The position numbers and the translations under genes were made by a program. Of a DNA stretch of 62,940 bases, positions 32,023 to 43,957 are shown piece by piece. The notes under the pieces were generated by a model that was given only the letters and a program-made list of their open reading frames with translations, ran no database searches and was not told where the DNA came from. This DNA is from Plasticicumulans lactativorans (lineage in GTDB: Bacteria > Pseudomonadota > Gammaproteobacteria > Competibacterales > Competibacteraceae): NCBI RefSeq assembly GCF_004341245.1, contig NZ_SLWY01000023.1, positions 1-62,940 of the forward strand, read 5' to 3'. Numbering within the stretch: position 1 is the first letter of the stretch; each line of letters begins with the position of its first letter.

Positions 32023-33168
32023 AGCGTCTCGGGCTCCTGCAGCAGGCTTTCGACGAGCGCCAGGAAGCGGGCGCCGCGGTGCCCGTCGCTGGCGCGGTGG
32101 TCGGCGGACAGCGTCGCCTGCAGCAGCGGCCGGGCGACGACGCGGCCGTCGACCACCCAGGGCCGCTCGGCGATACGGCCGAAGCCGACCAGCGCCACCT
32201 GCGGCGGGTGGATGATGCCGTACACCGTGTCCACGCCCTGCTCGCCGAGGCTGGTGACGGTGATCGTGGCGTCCGCCAGTTCGGAGCTGCGCAGCGAGCC
32301 CGCGCGGGCCCGCTGCACGAGCTGGCGCAGCTCCGCCATCAGCTGATCCGGCGTCGCGGCGTCGGCGGCGTGCAGCGCCGGGGCGACCAGGCCGCCGCCG
32401 CGCAGCGCGATGGCGGTGCCGACGTGGATGCCGCTCCCCGGCCGGAAGCCGCCGTCGAGCCAGTGCCCGTTGAGTTCGGGCGCCTGGCGCAGCGCCAGCG
32501 CCACCGCCTTCAGCAGCAGCACGCCGGCGAGCAGGCGCCCGGTGACCGGGCGGCGCGCGTTCTCCTCTTCCAGCCACGCCAGCGCGCGCGCCATGTCGAG
32601 GGTGGTACCGAGGTAGTAGTGCGGGATCTCGCGCTTCGAGCGCAGCATCGCCGCGGCGATCGCCTGGCGCATGCCGGCGAGGCGCTCGGCCGGTGCCATC
32701 GCCCGCGCGGCAGGACGGACGGCGATGGCGCGCTCGACGTCGGCGAGGGTCAGCGCGCCCTGCGGCCCGCTGCCGCGCAGCGTGGCGAGGTCGATGCCGG
32801 CCGCGGCGGCGCGCTGGCGCGCCGCCGGCGATGCGCGCAGCCGTCCGCCCGGCGCGGGGACGGCGGCGGGCGGCGCCACGGCCGCCGCTGCGGGCACGGG
32901 CGCCGCGGGCGCGGCAGCGACCGGGGCGGCGGCAGGCTCGCCCTCGACGCGCAGGCGCGCCAGCGGCGTGCCCACCGGCACCTTCTCGCCGACCGGGACG
33001 AGGATCTCCTCGACCACGCCGGTCTCGAAGATCTCCACGTCGATCGCCCCCTTGAAGGTGTCGACGACGGCGACCACGTCGCCGCGGCTGACCGCGTCGC
33101 CGGGGGCGATCCGCCACTCCAGCAGCGTGCCCGCCTCCATGTCGGAGCCGAGCGAGGGCATGCGGAAC

Positions 33169-33176
<8 letters not shown>
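32019..33176 (-). CDS. 2-oxoacid dehydrogenase E2 (dihydrolipoyl acyltransferase)
   Basis: 385 residues. One lipoyl domain (1 to about 78) with lipoyl-Lys in [12 protein letters not shown] (residue about 43); the usual flanking is DKA, here FKG. An Ala/Pro linker (about 79-110) leads to the E1/E3-binding domain ([18 protein letters not shown], about 111-150) and the acyltransferase domain with the active-site DHRASDG near the C-terminus. It transfers an acyl group from E1 to CoA. Overlaps with E1 beta (8 bases) and ACP (4 bases) show one operon. No E3 gene is present, so Lpd would be shared. Confidence 0.9.
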
Positions 33177-34154
<978 letters not shown>

Positions 34155-34158
<4 letters not shown>

Positions 34159-35131
34159 GGCGCCGGGCCCTCGCTGTAGACGAAGCGCGTCAGGTCCTCG
34201 ACCGGCTCCCAGCTGCCGGCCTCGGCGAAGGCGACGGCCGCGGCGATCTCGGCCGCGATCTCCGCCTCCATCCGCGCCAGCGTGGCGTCGTCGAGCACCC
34301 CCGCCGCGCGCAGCTGCCGCTCGAACAGCACGATCGGGTCGCGCCGGCGCCAGTCCTCGACCTCGGCCTTGTCGCGGTAGAGCTGCGCGTCGAACATCGA
34401 GTGGGCACTGAAGCGGTAGGTGCGCAGCTCCAGGAAGTACGGCCCGCCACCGCCGCGCACCGCCTGCGCCGCCCGCCGCGTGGCCGCCTCGACGGCGAGC
34501 ACGTCCATGCCGTCGACGACCTCGGCGCCGAGCGCGTAGCTCGCGGCCTTCAGGTGCAGGTCGGGCTGCGACTGGGCGCGGGCCAGCGCCGTGCCCATCG
34601 CGTAGAAGTTGTTCTCGCACAGGAACAGCACCGGCAGCTTCCACAGCGCGGCCAGGTTCAGCGACTCGTGGAACTCGCCCTCGGCCACCGCGCCGTCGCC
34701 GAACAGGCAGGCGCTGACGCGCGCACGCCCCTGCAGCTTGTCGGCGAGCGCGAGCCCCACCGCCAGCGGCAGGCCGCCGCCGACGATGGCGTTGCCGCCG
34801 CAGAAGCGCGTCGCCGCGTCGAAGATGTGCATCGAGCCGCCGCGCCCGCGGCTGCACCCCTCCTGGCGGCCGTACATCTCCGCCATCACCGCCCGCGCCG
34901 GGATGCCCCGCACCAGCGCGTGGCCGTGCTCGCGGTAGGTGGAGACCACGGCGTCGTCGGCGTCGAGCGCCTGCAGCGTCCCCACCGCCACCGCCTCCTC
35001 GCCGACGTACAGGTGCATGAAGCCGCGGATCTTCTCCTGCGTGTACAGCTCGGCCGACTTCTCCTCGAAGCGGCGGATGCGCAGCATCTCGCGCAGCAGC
35101 TGCCGCCGGTGTTCATCGTGCGCCACGTCGT

Positions 35132-35135
<4 letters not shown>
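34155..35135 (-). CDS. 2-oxoacid dehydrogenase E1 component, alpha subunit
   Basis: 326 residues. The thiamine-diphosphate motif starts at [15 protein letters not shown] and ends at NNFYAMGT. The phosphorylation-loop region [16 protein letters not shown] is present. GGAGGA stands 8 bases before ATG 35135, which overlaps the stop of the ligase gene. The substrate could be pyruvate, acetoin or another short 2-oxoacid. Acetoin clusters normally add acoX or acoR; neither is here. Confidence 0.92.
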
Positions 35136-36898
<1,763 letters not shown>

Positions 36899-37213
36899 CA
36901 CGCCCCTCCTCGCCTTCCGGCGCGGCCGGCACCGCGACGCAACGGCCCGGCCCCCCGATGCGCGCGGGTCACGGCCCCGGCATCGCCGGCGCGGTCGCAC
37001 CGGCGCACGGCAACGCCCCCGGCCGCGTTCCCGCACGGGTGTTTGCGAACGAACGTAGTGCACCATCGCGGAGCTGTCGCGCCCGTCGTCGCGGCAACGC
37101 GTGCGCCGTTGATGCAGGTCAGGATTTCGCCCGCCGCGGGGCGCTGCGGAGGACCTGCGGGGGGACGGGCGGCGCCGCGCCCCGCGGCAGGGGCAGCGGC
37201 GCCACGCCCGGAC
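36899..37213. other. Intergenic region upstream of the ligase operon
   Basis: 315 bases between the ligase start and the tupA stop, both genes on the minus strand. It must contain the promoter of the ligase operon. The only AT-richer patch is around 37035-37065. I see no convincing -35/-10 pair, no intrinsic terminator with a T-run for tupA, and no RNA gene. Confidence 0.5.
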
Positions 37214-38056
37214 TCAGGGGCGGTAGTTGGGGAAGAACAGCGGCTCACCGTCGACCTTGTAGTCGGCGATCGCCTGCTGGCCCGCGGGCGAGATCACCCA
37301 GTCGATGAAGGCCTGGCCGTCCGCCGCCTTCACGTGGGGGTGGCGGGCGGGGTTGACCAGGATGATGCCGTAGGGGTTGAACAGGCGCGGGTCGCCCGCC
37401 AGCAGCACCTCCAGCTCACCGCGGTTCTTGAACGCCGCCCAGGTGCCGCGGTCGGTGAGCGCGTAGGCGCCGAGCCCGGCCGCGGTGTTGAGGGTGGGGC
37501 CCATGCCCGAGCCGGTTTCGCGGTACCACTGCCCCGAGGCGGCCTTCACGTCCACCGCCGCGGCCTTCCACAGTGCGAGTTCGGCCTTGTGCGTGCCCGA
37601 GTCGTCGCCGCGCGAGGCGAACGGCGCCTGCGCGCGGGCGATCCCGGCGAACGCCGCGACGGCGTCGCTGCCGCCGCGGATCGCCGCCGGGTCGGCCTTC
37701 GGCCCGACGATCACGAAGTCGTTGTACATCACCGGGTAGCGTTTGACGCCGAAGCCGTCGGCGACGAACTTCTCCTCCGACGGCGTGTGGTGGACGAACA
37801 GCACGTCGGCGTCGCCGCGCTCGGCGATCTGGATCGCCTGCCCGGTGCCGACGGCGACCACGCGCACGGCGATGCCGGTCTTCGCGGTGAAGCGCGGCAG
37901 CAGGTGGCCGAACAGGCCCGACTGCTCGGTCGAGGTGGTCGAGGCCACGGTGATGAAGCGCTCCTCGGCCCCCGCCGTGCCCCAGGCGAGGGTCGCGGCG
38001 GCGCAGGCGAGCAGCGTCAGGCGACGCAGCAGGTCCATCGGGATCAACGAACGCAT
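37214..38056 (-). CDS. tupA: Tungstate ABC transporter substrate-binding protein
   Basis: 280 residues from ATG 38056 (GAGGAG 7 bases upstream). An N-terminal signal peptide runs to about residue 30 (cleavage near AGA/EE). TupA-type features: VASTTSTEQSGLFGHLLP, VRVVAVGTGQAIQIAERGDA (oxyanion-contact loop), FVHHTPSEEKFVADG and MYNDFVIVGPKADP. The periplasmic protein captures tungstate, the cofactor metal of tungsten enzymes such as aldehyde oxidoreductases. Gene order on the strand is permease, ATPase, binding protein. Confidence 0.9.
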   Translation of the reverse strand: MRSLIPMDLLRRLTLLACAAATLAWGTAGAEERFITVASTTSTEQSGLFGHLLPRFTAKTGIAVRVVAVGTGQAIQIAERGDADVLFVHHTPSEEKFVADGFGVKRYPVMYNDFVIVGPKADPAAIRGGSDAVAAFAGIARAQAPFASRGDDSGTHKAELALWKAAAVDVKAASGQWYRETGSGMGPTLNTAAGLGAYALTDRGTWAAFKNRGELEVLLAGDPRLFNPYGIILVNPARHPHVKAADGQAFIDWVISPAGQQAIADYKVDGEPLFFPNYRP

Positions 38057-38102
38057 CGGGGGCTCCTCTCGTCGGGTGGGTCGGCGGACCGCGCGGGCGC
38101 GG

Positions 38103-38816
38103 TCACCACAGCAGCTCGCCGCGCACGAAGGCCCGTGCCTCGGCGCACGCGGGCGCGGCGAAGAAAGCGGCGGCAGGGGCCCGTTCGCGCACCTGTCCGC
38201 GGTAGAGGAACAGCACCTCGTCGGCGAGCCGGCGCGCCTGGCCGAGGTCGTGCGTGGTCATCACGACGACCGTGCCGGCCTGGCGGAAACGGCCGATCAG
38301 CGCCTCCACCGCGGCGGTCGCCGCCGGGTCGAGGCTCGCCGTGGGCTCGTCGAGGAACAGCACCTCGGGGCGCAGCGCCCAGACGCGGGCGAGCGCGAGG
38401 CGCTGGCGCTCGCCCCCCGACAGCACGTGCGCGGGACGGCGCGCCAGCGCCTCGAGCCCGGCCAGCGCCAGCGCCTCGGCCGCGCGCCGCTGGCGCTCGC
38501 GCCGCGGCAGGCCGCGCAGCGCCAGCGCGTAATCGACGTTCGCCAGCACCGAGCGGCGCAGCACCACCGGCTGCTGGAACACCATCGCCTGGCGCTGCGC
38601 GGCGCTGCCGGCATCCGCGCCGCACCAGCGCACGCGCCCGGCGCTCGGCGCCAGCAGCCCGTGGCACAGGCGCAGCAGCAGGCTCTTGCCGGCGCCGTTG
38701 GGGCCGATGACGACGCTGGTGCCGCAGGCGCCGAGTTCGAGGTCGAGTGGGCCGAGCAGGGTCTCGCCGGCGCGCACGAAGCGCACCCCGGCGAGCGCGA
38801 GCGGCAGGATCGCCAC
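38103..38816 (-). CDS. tupC: Tungstate ABC transporter ATP-binding protein
   Basis: 237 residues from a GTG at 38816 with GGAGG 8 bases upstream; the longer frame to 38867 would run into the permease gene. Walker A GPNGAGKS, Q-loop FQQPV, signature LSGGERQRLALAR, Walker B VLFLDEPTASLD and the switch His in TTHDL are all present. It energises uptake through the adjacent permease. It is placed 4 bases after the permease stop. Confidence 0.9.
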   Translation of the reverse strand: MAILPLALAGVRFVRAGETLLGPLDLELGACGTSVVIGPNGAGKSLLLRLCHGLLAPSAGRVRWCGADAGSAAQRQAMVFQQPVVLRRSVLANVDYALALRGLPRRERQRRAAEALALAGLEALARRPAHVLSGGERQRLALARVWALRPEVLFLDEPTASLDPAATAAVEALIGRFRQAGTVVVMTTHDLGQARRLADEVLFLYRGQVRERAPAAAFFAAPACAEARAFVRGELLW

Positions 38817-38820
38817 GTGC

Positions 38821-39525
38821 TCAGCCTCCGCGCGCGCGGGCGAAATCCCGTATCCAGTACGCCGCACCGTTCACCAGCACCGCCAGCAGCATCAGCACGA
38901 AGCCCAGGCCCAGCGCGAGCGGCAGGTCGCCGCGGCTGGTTTCGAGCGCGATCGCGGTCGTCATGGTGCGGGTGACGTGGGCGATGTTGCCGCCGACGAT
39001 GATCACCGCGCCGACTTCGGCGATGGAGCGGCCGAACCCGGCCAGCACCACGGTGACCAGGCTGAAGCGCCCCTCCCACAGCAGCGTCGGCACCGCCCGC
39101 CACGGGCCGGCGCCGAGCGAGCGCAACTGCTCGCCGAGGCTGGCCCAGAGATCCTCGACCACCTGCCGCGCGAGCGCGGCGATGATCGGCGTGATCAGCA
39201 CGACCTGCGCGATCACCATCGCGCTCGGCGTGAACAGCAGCCCGAATTCGCCGAGCGGCCCGGCGCGCGACAGCAGCAGGTAGACGACGAGGCCCGCCAC
39301 CACCGGTGGCAGCCCCATCAGCGCGTTGCCGAGCACCACCAGCGCCTGGCGGCCGGGGAAGCGCGCCAGCGCCAGCGCCGCACCGAGCGGCAGCCCCAGC
39401 ACGCAGGCCACCAGCACCGCGCCGAAGCTCACCCGCAGCGACAGCGTGACGATCTCGACCAGCGCCGCGTCGAGCGTCGTGATCAGCCGCAGGGCGGTGG
39501 CGAAGGCGGTGGAGAGGTCGGTCAC
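38821..39525 (-). CDS. tupB: Tungstate ABC transporter permease
   Basis: 234 residues, five to six helices, binding-protein-dependent permease domain. The EAA-type coupling loop is around SLGAGPWRAVPTLLWEG. It starts with GTG at 39525. It is first in the tup operon and is followed by tupC and tupA, whose TupA-type sequence gives the substrate assignment. Confidence 0.88.
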   Translation of the reverse strand: MTDLSTAFATALRLITTLDAALVEIVTLSLRVSFGAVLVACVLGLPLGAALALARFPGRQALVVLGNALMGLPPVVAGLVVYLLLSRAGPLGEFGLLFTPSAMVIAQVVLITPIIAALARQVVEDLWASLGEQLRSLGAGPWRAVPTLLWEGRFSLVTVVLAGFGRSIAEVGAVIIVGGNIAHVTRTMTTAIALETSRGDLPLALGLGFVLMLLAVLVNGAAYWIRDFARARGG

Positions 39526-39592
39526 GGACGCGGCACGGCTGCGGCCCTCGAAGCTGCGCAGACTATAGCGTGCGCGCCGCGGCGGCCGCGGC

Positions 39593-40453
39593 TCAGGCGA
39601 AGACGATGGTGCGCTGGCCGTTCAGCAGCACGCGCCGTTCGAGGTGCGCCTTGACCGCACGCGCCAGCACCACGCTTTCGAGGTCGCGGCCGACGGCGAT
39701 GAAGTCGTCGGGCGTCATCGCGTGGCTCACCGGTGCCACCTCCTGCTCGATGATCGGCCCCTCGTCGAGGTCGGAGGTCACGTAGTGCGCGGTCGCGCCG
39801 ATGCGCTTGACCCCGCGCTCGTAGGCCTGGTGGTAGGGCTTGGCGCCCTTGAAGCTCGGCAGGAAGGAGTGGTGGATGTTGATCGCGCGGCCCGCGAGCT
39901 TGCGGCAGAGATCGTCGGACAGCACCTGCATGTAGCGCGCGAGCACCACCAGGTCGGCCTGCTCCTGCTCGATCACCTCGTAGACGCGCGCCTCCTGGGC
40001 GGCCTTGTCGCCGTTGATGATCGGCAGGTAGTGGAACGGGATGTTGTAGCCGGCGACCAGCTGGTAGAAGTCGCGGTGGTTGGAGATCACCGCCGGGATC
40101 TCCACCTTGAGCGCCCCGACGCGGTAGCGGTAGAGCAGGTCGTTCAGGCAGTGCCCGAACTTCGACACCATGATCACCATGCGCGGCTTCAGCGCGAGAT
40201 CATAGAGGTGCCAGTCCATCGCGAAGCGCGTCGCCAGCGGCGCGAACGCCTCGGCCAGCGAGGCGCGGTCGGGTCGCAGCGGGCTGCCGAGGAAGCTCAC
40301 CCGCATGAAGAAGCGCCCGCTGTGGCTGTCGCCGAACTGCGCGGCCTGGACGATGTTGCAGGCGTTATCGGCCAGGAATCCCGACACCGCGGCGACGATC
40401 CCGGTGGTGTCGGGGCACGCGAGGGTGAGGATGTAGTGCGCGTCGTCGGACAT
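39593..40453 (-). CDS. purU: Formyltetrahydrofolate deformylase
   Basis: 286 residues. It hydrolyses 10-formyltetrahydrofolate to formate and tetrahydrofolate, balancing one-carbon pools. An N-terminal ACT domain (about 1-80, starting LTLACPDTTGIVAAVSGFL) precedes a formyltransferase-like domain with INIHHSFLPSFKGAKPYHQA and ATAHYVTSDLDEGPIIEQ, giving the catalytic Asn, His and Asp. It is divergent from folD, whose product feeds the same pool. Confidence 0.95.
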   Translation of the reverse strand: MSDDAHYILTLACPDTTGIVAAVSGFLADNACNIVQAAQFGDSHSGRFFMRVSFLGSPLRPDRASLAEAFAPLATRFAMDWHLYDLALKPRMVIMVSKFGHCLNDLLYRYRVGALKVEIPAVISNHRDFYQLVAGYNIPFHYLPIINGDKAAQEARVYEVIEQEQADLVVLARYMQVLSDDLCRKLAGRAINIHHSFLPSFKGAKPYHQAYERGVKRIGATAHYVTSDLDEGPIIEQEVAPVSHAMTPDDFIAVGRDLESVVLARAVKAHLERRVLLNGQRTIVFA

Positions 40454-40615
40454 GGAGCAGCCGTTTTCCGGGGGGTGGTCCTGGGGCGGCCAGAGTGCCA
40501 GCGCCGCCGCAGTGGCACAACCGGACACCCGCCGCGACACGTCGGCGGCGCGCCGAGCGGGTAGAATGCGCCCTTTGCGCGCCTGCAGGGCGCGCGTGCC
40601 CACGAGAACACCCCC

Positions 40616-41497
40616 ATGGCAGAGATCATCGACGGCAAGGCGTTCGCGGCCCAGTTGCGCGCCCACATCGGCCGCCGCGTCGCGCGGCTCGTCGCAGAAG
40701 AAGGTTTCACCCCCGGGCTCGCCGTCGTGCTGGTCGGCGACGATCCGGCGAGCCAGGTCTACGTGCGCAACAAGGCGGCGCAGACGCTCGAAGCCGGCAT
40801 GATCTCGTTCGAGCACCGCCTGCCGGCCCACACCGCGCAGCCGGAACTGCTCGCGCTGGTGCGCCGCCTCAACGACGATCCCGCGGTCGACGGCATCCTC
40901 GTGCAACTGCCGCTGCCGGCGCAGATCGACGCCGACGTCATCCTCAACGCCATCGACCCGGCCAAGGACGTCGACGGCTTCCACCCGCTCAACGCCGGCC
41001 TGCTCGCCACCGGCAACGGCTTCGGCCTGGTGCCCTGCACCCCGCTCGGTGCGCTGATGCTGCTGCGCGACCGCCTCGGCGACCTGCGCGGGCTCAACGC
41101 CGTCGTGGTCGGCCGCTCCAACATCGTCGGCAAGCCGATGGCGCAGCTGCTGCTGCGCGAGGACTGCACCGTCACCGTGGCGCACTCGCGCACCCGCGCG
41201 CTGCCCGAGCTGTGCCGCAGCGCCGACATCCTGGTCGCCGCGGTCGGGCGGCCGGGCATGATCCGCGGCGACTGGATCAAGCCCGGCGCGACGGTGATCG
41301 ACGTCGGCATCAACCGCATCGGGCTGCCCGACGGGCGCGCCCGCCTGACCGGCGACGTCGATTTCGCCGAGGCCGTGACGGTCGCCGCCCACATCACCCC
41401 GGTGCCCGGCGGCGTCGGCCCGATGACCATCGCCTGCCTGCTGCACAACACCCTCACCGCCGCCTGCCGCCGGCGCGGCGTCGAACTGCCCGACTGA
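40616..41497 (+). CDS. folD: Bifunctional methylenetetrahydrofolate dehydrogenase/cyclohydrolase FolD
   Basis: 293 residues. It oxidises 5,10-methylene-THF with NADP and hydrolyses the product to 10-formyl-THF. Motifs: [20 protein letters not shown] (catalytic Lys), [38 protein letters not shown] and [12 protein letters not shown]. The 162 bases to the divergent purU hold both promoters; TAGAAT at 40562-40567 could be a -10 box for folD. Confidence 0.96.
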   Translation: MAEIIDGKAFAAQLRAHIGRRVARLVAEEGFTPGLAVVLVGDDPASQVYVRNKAAQTLEAGMISFEHRLPAHTAQPELLALVRRLNDDPAVDGILVQLPLPAQIDADVILNAIDPAKDVDGFHPLNAGLLATGNGFGLVPCTPLGALMLLRDRLGDLRGLNAVVVGRSNIVGKPMAQLLLREDCTVTVAHSRTRALPELCRSADILVAAVGRPGMIRGDWIKPGATVIDVGINRIGLPDGRARLTGDVDFAEAVTVAAHITPVPGGVGPMTIACLLHNTLTAACRRRGVELPD

Positions 41498-41521
41498 GCC
41501 CGGCCCGCCTGCCGGACGCCC

Positions 41522-41553
41522 AAAAAGAAACCGCCCGGCACGGGGCCGGGCGG
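41522..41553 (-). terminator. Rho-independent terminator for the phasin gene
   Basis: CCGCCCGGC and the matching GCCGGGCGG form a 9-bp GC-only stem at 41531-41553. On the minus strand it is followed by TTTCTTTTT. It lies between the convergent folD and phasin genes. On the plus strand there is no T-run, so it acts mainly for the phasin transcript. Confidence 0.8.
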
Positions 41554-41599
41554 TCGCTCATCGGCACGTGGCGCCCGCGCGGGGCGCCGCGGCGCAGGT

Positions 41600-41914
41600 T
41601 CAGGCAACCTTGGCGAGCTTGTCGAACTCGGCCTTGAAGCCGGCCAGCAGGTCGGCCAGCGCCTTGGCGTCGGCCTGGACCTTGGCGCCCAGCTCCTTGG
41701 CGACTTCGACGGAGCTCTCGCCGAACGCCTTCAGGCTGTCGACGTCGGTGACGTCGGTGGCGGCCTTCAGACGGGCGACACTGAGGTCGGCGTAGCTGCG
41801 CAGCACGCCGAACTGGAAGGCGGTCAGCTTCTCGAGGTTGGCGACGGCCAGCTTGTTGGCGCTGACGACCGGGGCGACGACGGCTTCGAGCGAGGGGACG
41901 GTGAGCTTGGTCAT
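41600..41914 (-). CDS. Phasin family protein (PHA granule-associated)
   Basis: 104 residues, helical and Ala/Lys/Leu-rich, with the phasin-type pattern KLTAFQFGVLRSYADLSVARL and no membrane helix. Phasins coat polyhydroxyalkanoate granules and control their size; this one is shorter than PhaP1-type proteins (about 180-190). GAGGAAA precedes the ATG. It has its own promoter overlapped by a perfect inverted repeat and its own terminator, as expected for a highly expressed, repressor-controlled gene. Confidence 0.85.
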   Translation of the reverse strand: MTKLTVPSLEAVVAPVVSANKLAVANLEKLTAFQFGVLRSYADLSVARLKAATDVTDVDSLKAFGESSVEVAKELGAKVQADAKALADLLAGFKAEFDKLAKVA

Positions 41915-41950
41915 GGCAGTTTCCTCAGTTTGGAGGTGATTGGGTTCCTG

Positions 41951-41987
41951 TTGCGTTGCAGCATACCACGCTCGTGCTGCAACGCAA
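41951..41987 (-). promoter_or_regulatory. Phasin promoter overlapped by a 13-bp inverted repeat (PhaR-type operator candidate)
   Basis: TTGCGTTGCAGCA (41951-41963) and TGCTGCAACGCAA (41975-41987) are perfect inverted copies separated by 11 bases. On the minus strand a -35 TTGCGT (41982-41987) and a -10 TATGCT (41960-41965), spaced 16 bases, lie inside the arms. A repressor bound here would block RNA polymerase. TTGC/TGCA-rich repeats of this kind are the known PhaR targets at phasin promoters. Confidence 0.7.
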
Positions 41988-42025
41988 TAACTTTTTTTAC
42001 ACCTTCTCAGCCACCGGCCGGGCCG

Positions 42026-42568
42026 TCATGACAGCGCCAGCACGGTGCGCGCGAGCGCGCCGCCGAGCAGCGCGCCGGCCAGCACGTCGCTCGGATAGTG
42101 CAAGCCGAGCACCAGGCGCGAGGCGGCCACCAGCAGCGTGAACGGCAGCAGCAGCCAGGCCAGCGCCGGGTAGTGGGCGAGTGCGACCGTGGTGAAGGCC
42201 ACGGCGTGCAGCGTGTGGCCGGAGGGAAAGCTGAACTCGTCGAGCGGCGCCACGGTGACGCTGATCGCCGCCGAGCGTGCGCACGGCCGCGGCCGCACCG
42301 TGCGCCGCTTCAGCCACTTGTAGAGGGCGAGGCCGAGGCCGCCGGCCACCAGCATGCGGGCGACGGCGCTGGCGCCGGCGGCGCCCTCGCAGGCGACGAT
42401 CACGCCCATCAGCGCGTACCAGAACACCCCGTCGCCGAGCCGGCTGACGCCGGCGAACAGGCGCTCCACCGCACGCCGCCGGGCGGCGCCGTTGAAGCGC
42501 CGGCACCAGGCGAGTTCGTAGTCACTCAGCCGCTGCATCCGCGCCGGCGGCAAGCCGTGTGCGTTCAT
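42026..42568 (-). CDS. PAP2-family membrane phosphatase
   Basis: 180 residues, about five helices. All three phosphatase motifs are present: KRRTVRPRP (KxxxxxxRP), FPSGH (PSGH), and SRLVLGLHYPSD (SRxxxxxHxxxD). Likely substrates are undecaprenyl pyrophosphate or phosphatidic-acid-type lipids at the outer face of the inner membrane. GGAGG lies 8 bases before ATG 42568. Its 5' end overlaps the upstream glycosyltransferase by 47 bases, so the two are coupled. Confidence 0.9.
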   Translation of the reverse strand: MNAHGLPPARMQRLSDYELAWCRRFNGAARRRAVERLFAGVSRLGDGVFWYALMGVIVACEGAAGASAVARMLVAGGLGLALYKWLKRRTVRPRPCARSAAISVTVAPLDEFSFPSGHTLHAVAFTTVALAHYPALAWLLLPFTLLVAASRLVLGLHYPSDVLAGALLGGALARTVLALS

Positions 42569-43754
42569 GGTGGCGCCCTCCGCTGTCGATGATCTCGTCG
42601 TAAATCGCTTCGAGCGCGTCGAGCACGCGCCCCCAGGCGGCGGGTGCGACCGCCGCGCGCGCCGCCCGCCCGAGGCGCTCGCGCCATTCGTCGTCGGCGG
42701 CGAGCGCGCCGGCGCAGGCGACGAATGCCGCCGCGTCGCCCGGCGGCACCGTGCAGCCGCTGACGCCGTCGTCGATGAAGCGCGCGGCCGCCGCGTAGCG
42801 GAACGCGAGCACCGGCAGGCCGCTCGCCATCGCTTCGAGCGTGACGTTGCCGAAGGTCTCGGTGAGGCTCGGGAACACGAACAGGTCCGCCGAGGCGTAA
42901 TGCGCGGCCAGCCGCTCGGGGGCGAGCGGTCCGCAGAACACCGCCGCGGGCACCCGCGCGCGCAGGCGCGCTTCGAGCGGGCCTTCGCCGGCCAGGATCA
43001 GGCGCGCGCCGGGGCGCACGGCCCGCACCGCGGCGAAGGCGGCGAGCGCGAGCTCGAGGTTCTTCTCGGGGGCGAAGCGGCCGACGTGCAGCACCGCCGG
43101 GTCGGTCGGCCCGAGCCCCCACTCGGCGCGCAGCGCGGCGCTGCGCCGCCCGGGGTGGAACAGCGCGGTATCGATGCCGCGCCCGAGCACCCGCATCGCG
43201 CCGAAGCCGTCGGCGGCGAGCGCGCGCGCGAGCTCCTCGGTCGGCGCCAGCGTGCAGTCGCAGCGGCGGTGGAAGGCGCGCAGATAGGCGCGGATCGGCG
43301 TCGCCAGCGCCGCCCAGCCGTAATGCCGGCTGTAGGCGTGGAAGTTGGTGTGGAAGCCGGCGACCACCGGCAGGCCGAGCCGGCGCGCGGCGAACAGCGC
43401 CGATGCGCCCAGCGGCCCTTCGGTGGCGATGTGCACCAGGTCGGGCGGCGCGGCCCGCCAGCGCGCCAGCAGCCACCGCGGCGCCGGCCGGCCGAACTGC
43501 AGCTGGCGGTACATCGGCAGGCGCCAGCCGGGCAGCGGCTGCACCGCGAGCGCGCCGGTCACGCCCGGCGCCTCGTCGCGGCGCTGCCGCGGCCGCAGCA
43601 GTTCCACGCGGTGGCCGCGCGCCAGCAGGCCGTCGACCAGGCGGCCGAGGGTCATCGCCACGCCGTTGATCTCGGGGGCGAAGGTTTCGGTGACCAGCGC
43701 GACCGCGAGCGGTCGCGCGGCCACGGCAGCGGGGCTCGCGCGCGTCGGCATCAT
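42522..43754 (-). CDS. GT4-type glycosyltransferase
   Basis: 410 residues from ATG 43754. The N-terminal Rossmann domain begins VALVTETFAPEINGVAMTLG, and the C-terminal nucleotide-sugar domain has VLHVGRFAPEKNLELAL and the EX7E motif in LTETFGNVTLEAMASGLPV. Close relatives glycosylate diacylglycerol or mannosylate lipids. It is coupled with a PAP2 phosphatase, which suggests membrane glycolipid synthesis. A second GT4 gene of the same kind is at 49296-50489. Confidence 0.88.
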   Translation of the reverse strand: MMPTRASPAAVAARPLAVALVTETFAPEINGVAMTLGRLVDGLLARGHRVELLRPRQRRDEAPGVTGALAVQPLPGWRLPMYRQLQFGRPAPRWLLARWRAAPPDLVHIATEGPLGASALFAARRLGLPVVAGFHTNFHAYSRHYGWAALATPIRAYLRAFHRRCDCTLAPTEELARALAADGFGAMRVLGRGIDTALFHPGRRSAALRAEWGLGPTDPAVLHVGRFAPEKNLELALAAFAAVRAVRPGARLILAGEGPLEARLRARVPAAVFCGPLAPERLAAHYASADLFVFPSLTETFGNVTLEAMASGLPVLAFRYAAAARFIDDGVSGCTVPPGDAAAFVACAGALAADDEWRERLGRAARAAVAPAAWGRVLDALEAIYDEIIDSGGRHHERTRLAAGADAAAE

Positions 43755-43957
43755 GCCCGCCACTATCGCCCCGCCCCGCGACAACCCGTTGACGGCACGG
43801 TGATGGTTGCGTGACGCGGCGGTATGCGTCACGGTTGCAGCCATGCAAAATTGTAGACAAAAACGACTATTTTTGTATTCTATATAAACTAATCGTGCAT
43901 ACCGTCGGTTCACCCGGGCCGACGGCCGCCGTGCACCTTGCATCGGGATGCTCCGCC
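43755..43957. promoter_or_regulatory. Divergent promoter region with inverted repeat and AT-rich core
   Basis: CGTGACGC (43810-43817) and GCGTCACG (43826-43833) are perfect inverted arms with an 8-base spacer, close to the glycosyltransferase start. Next to it, 43848-43895 is strongly AT-rich, with ACAAAAA and TTTTTGT as another inverted pair and TATATAAA as a possible -10 element. Both probably control the divergent glycosyltransferase and EamA genes. Confidence 0.45.

Noticed and set aside
42522-42568. 47-base gene overlap of glycosyltransferase and PAP2 as a possible sequencing error
   Set aside because: Both frames are intact with normal family ends, and the PAP2 start has a good ribosome site; a long coupled overlap is more likely than a frameshift.
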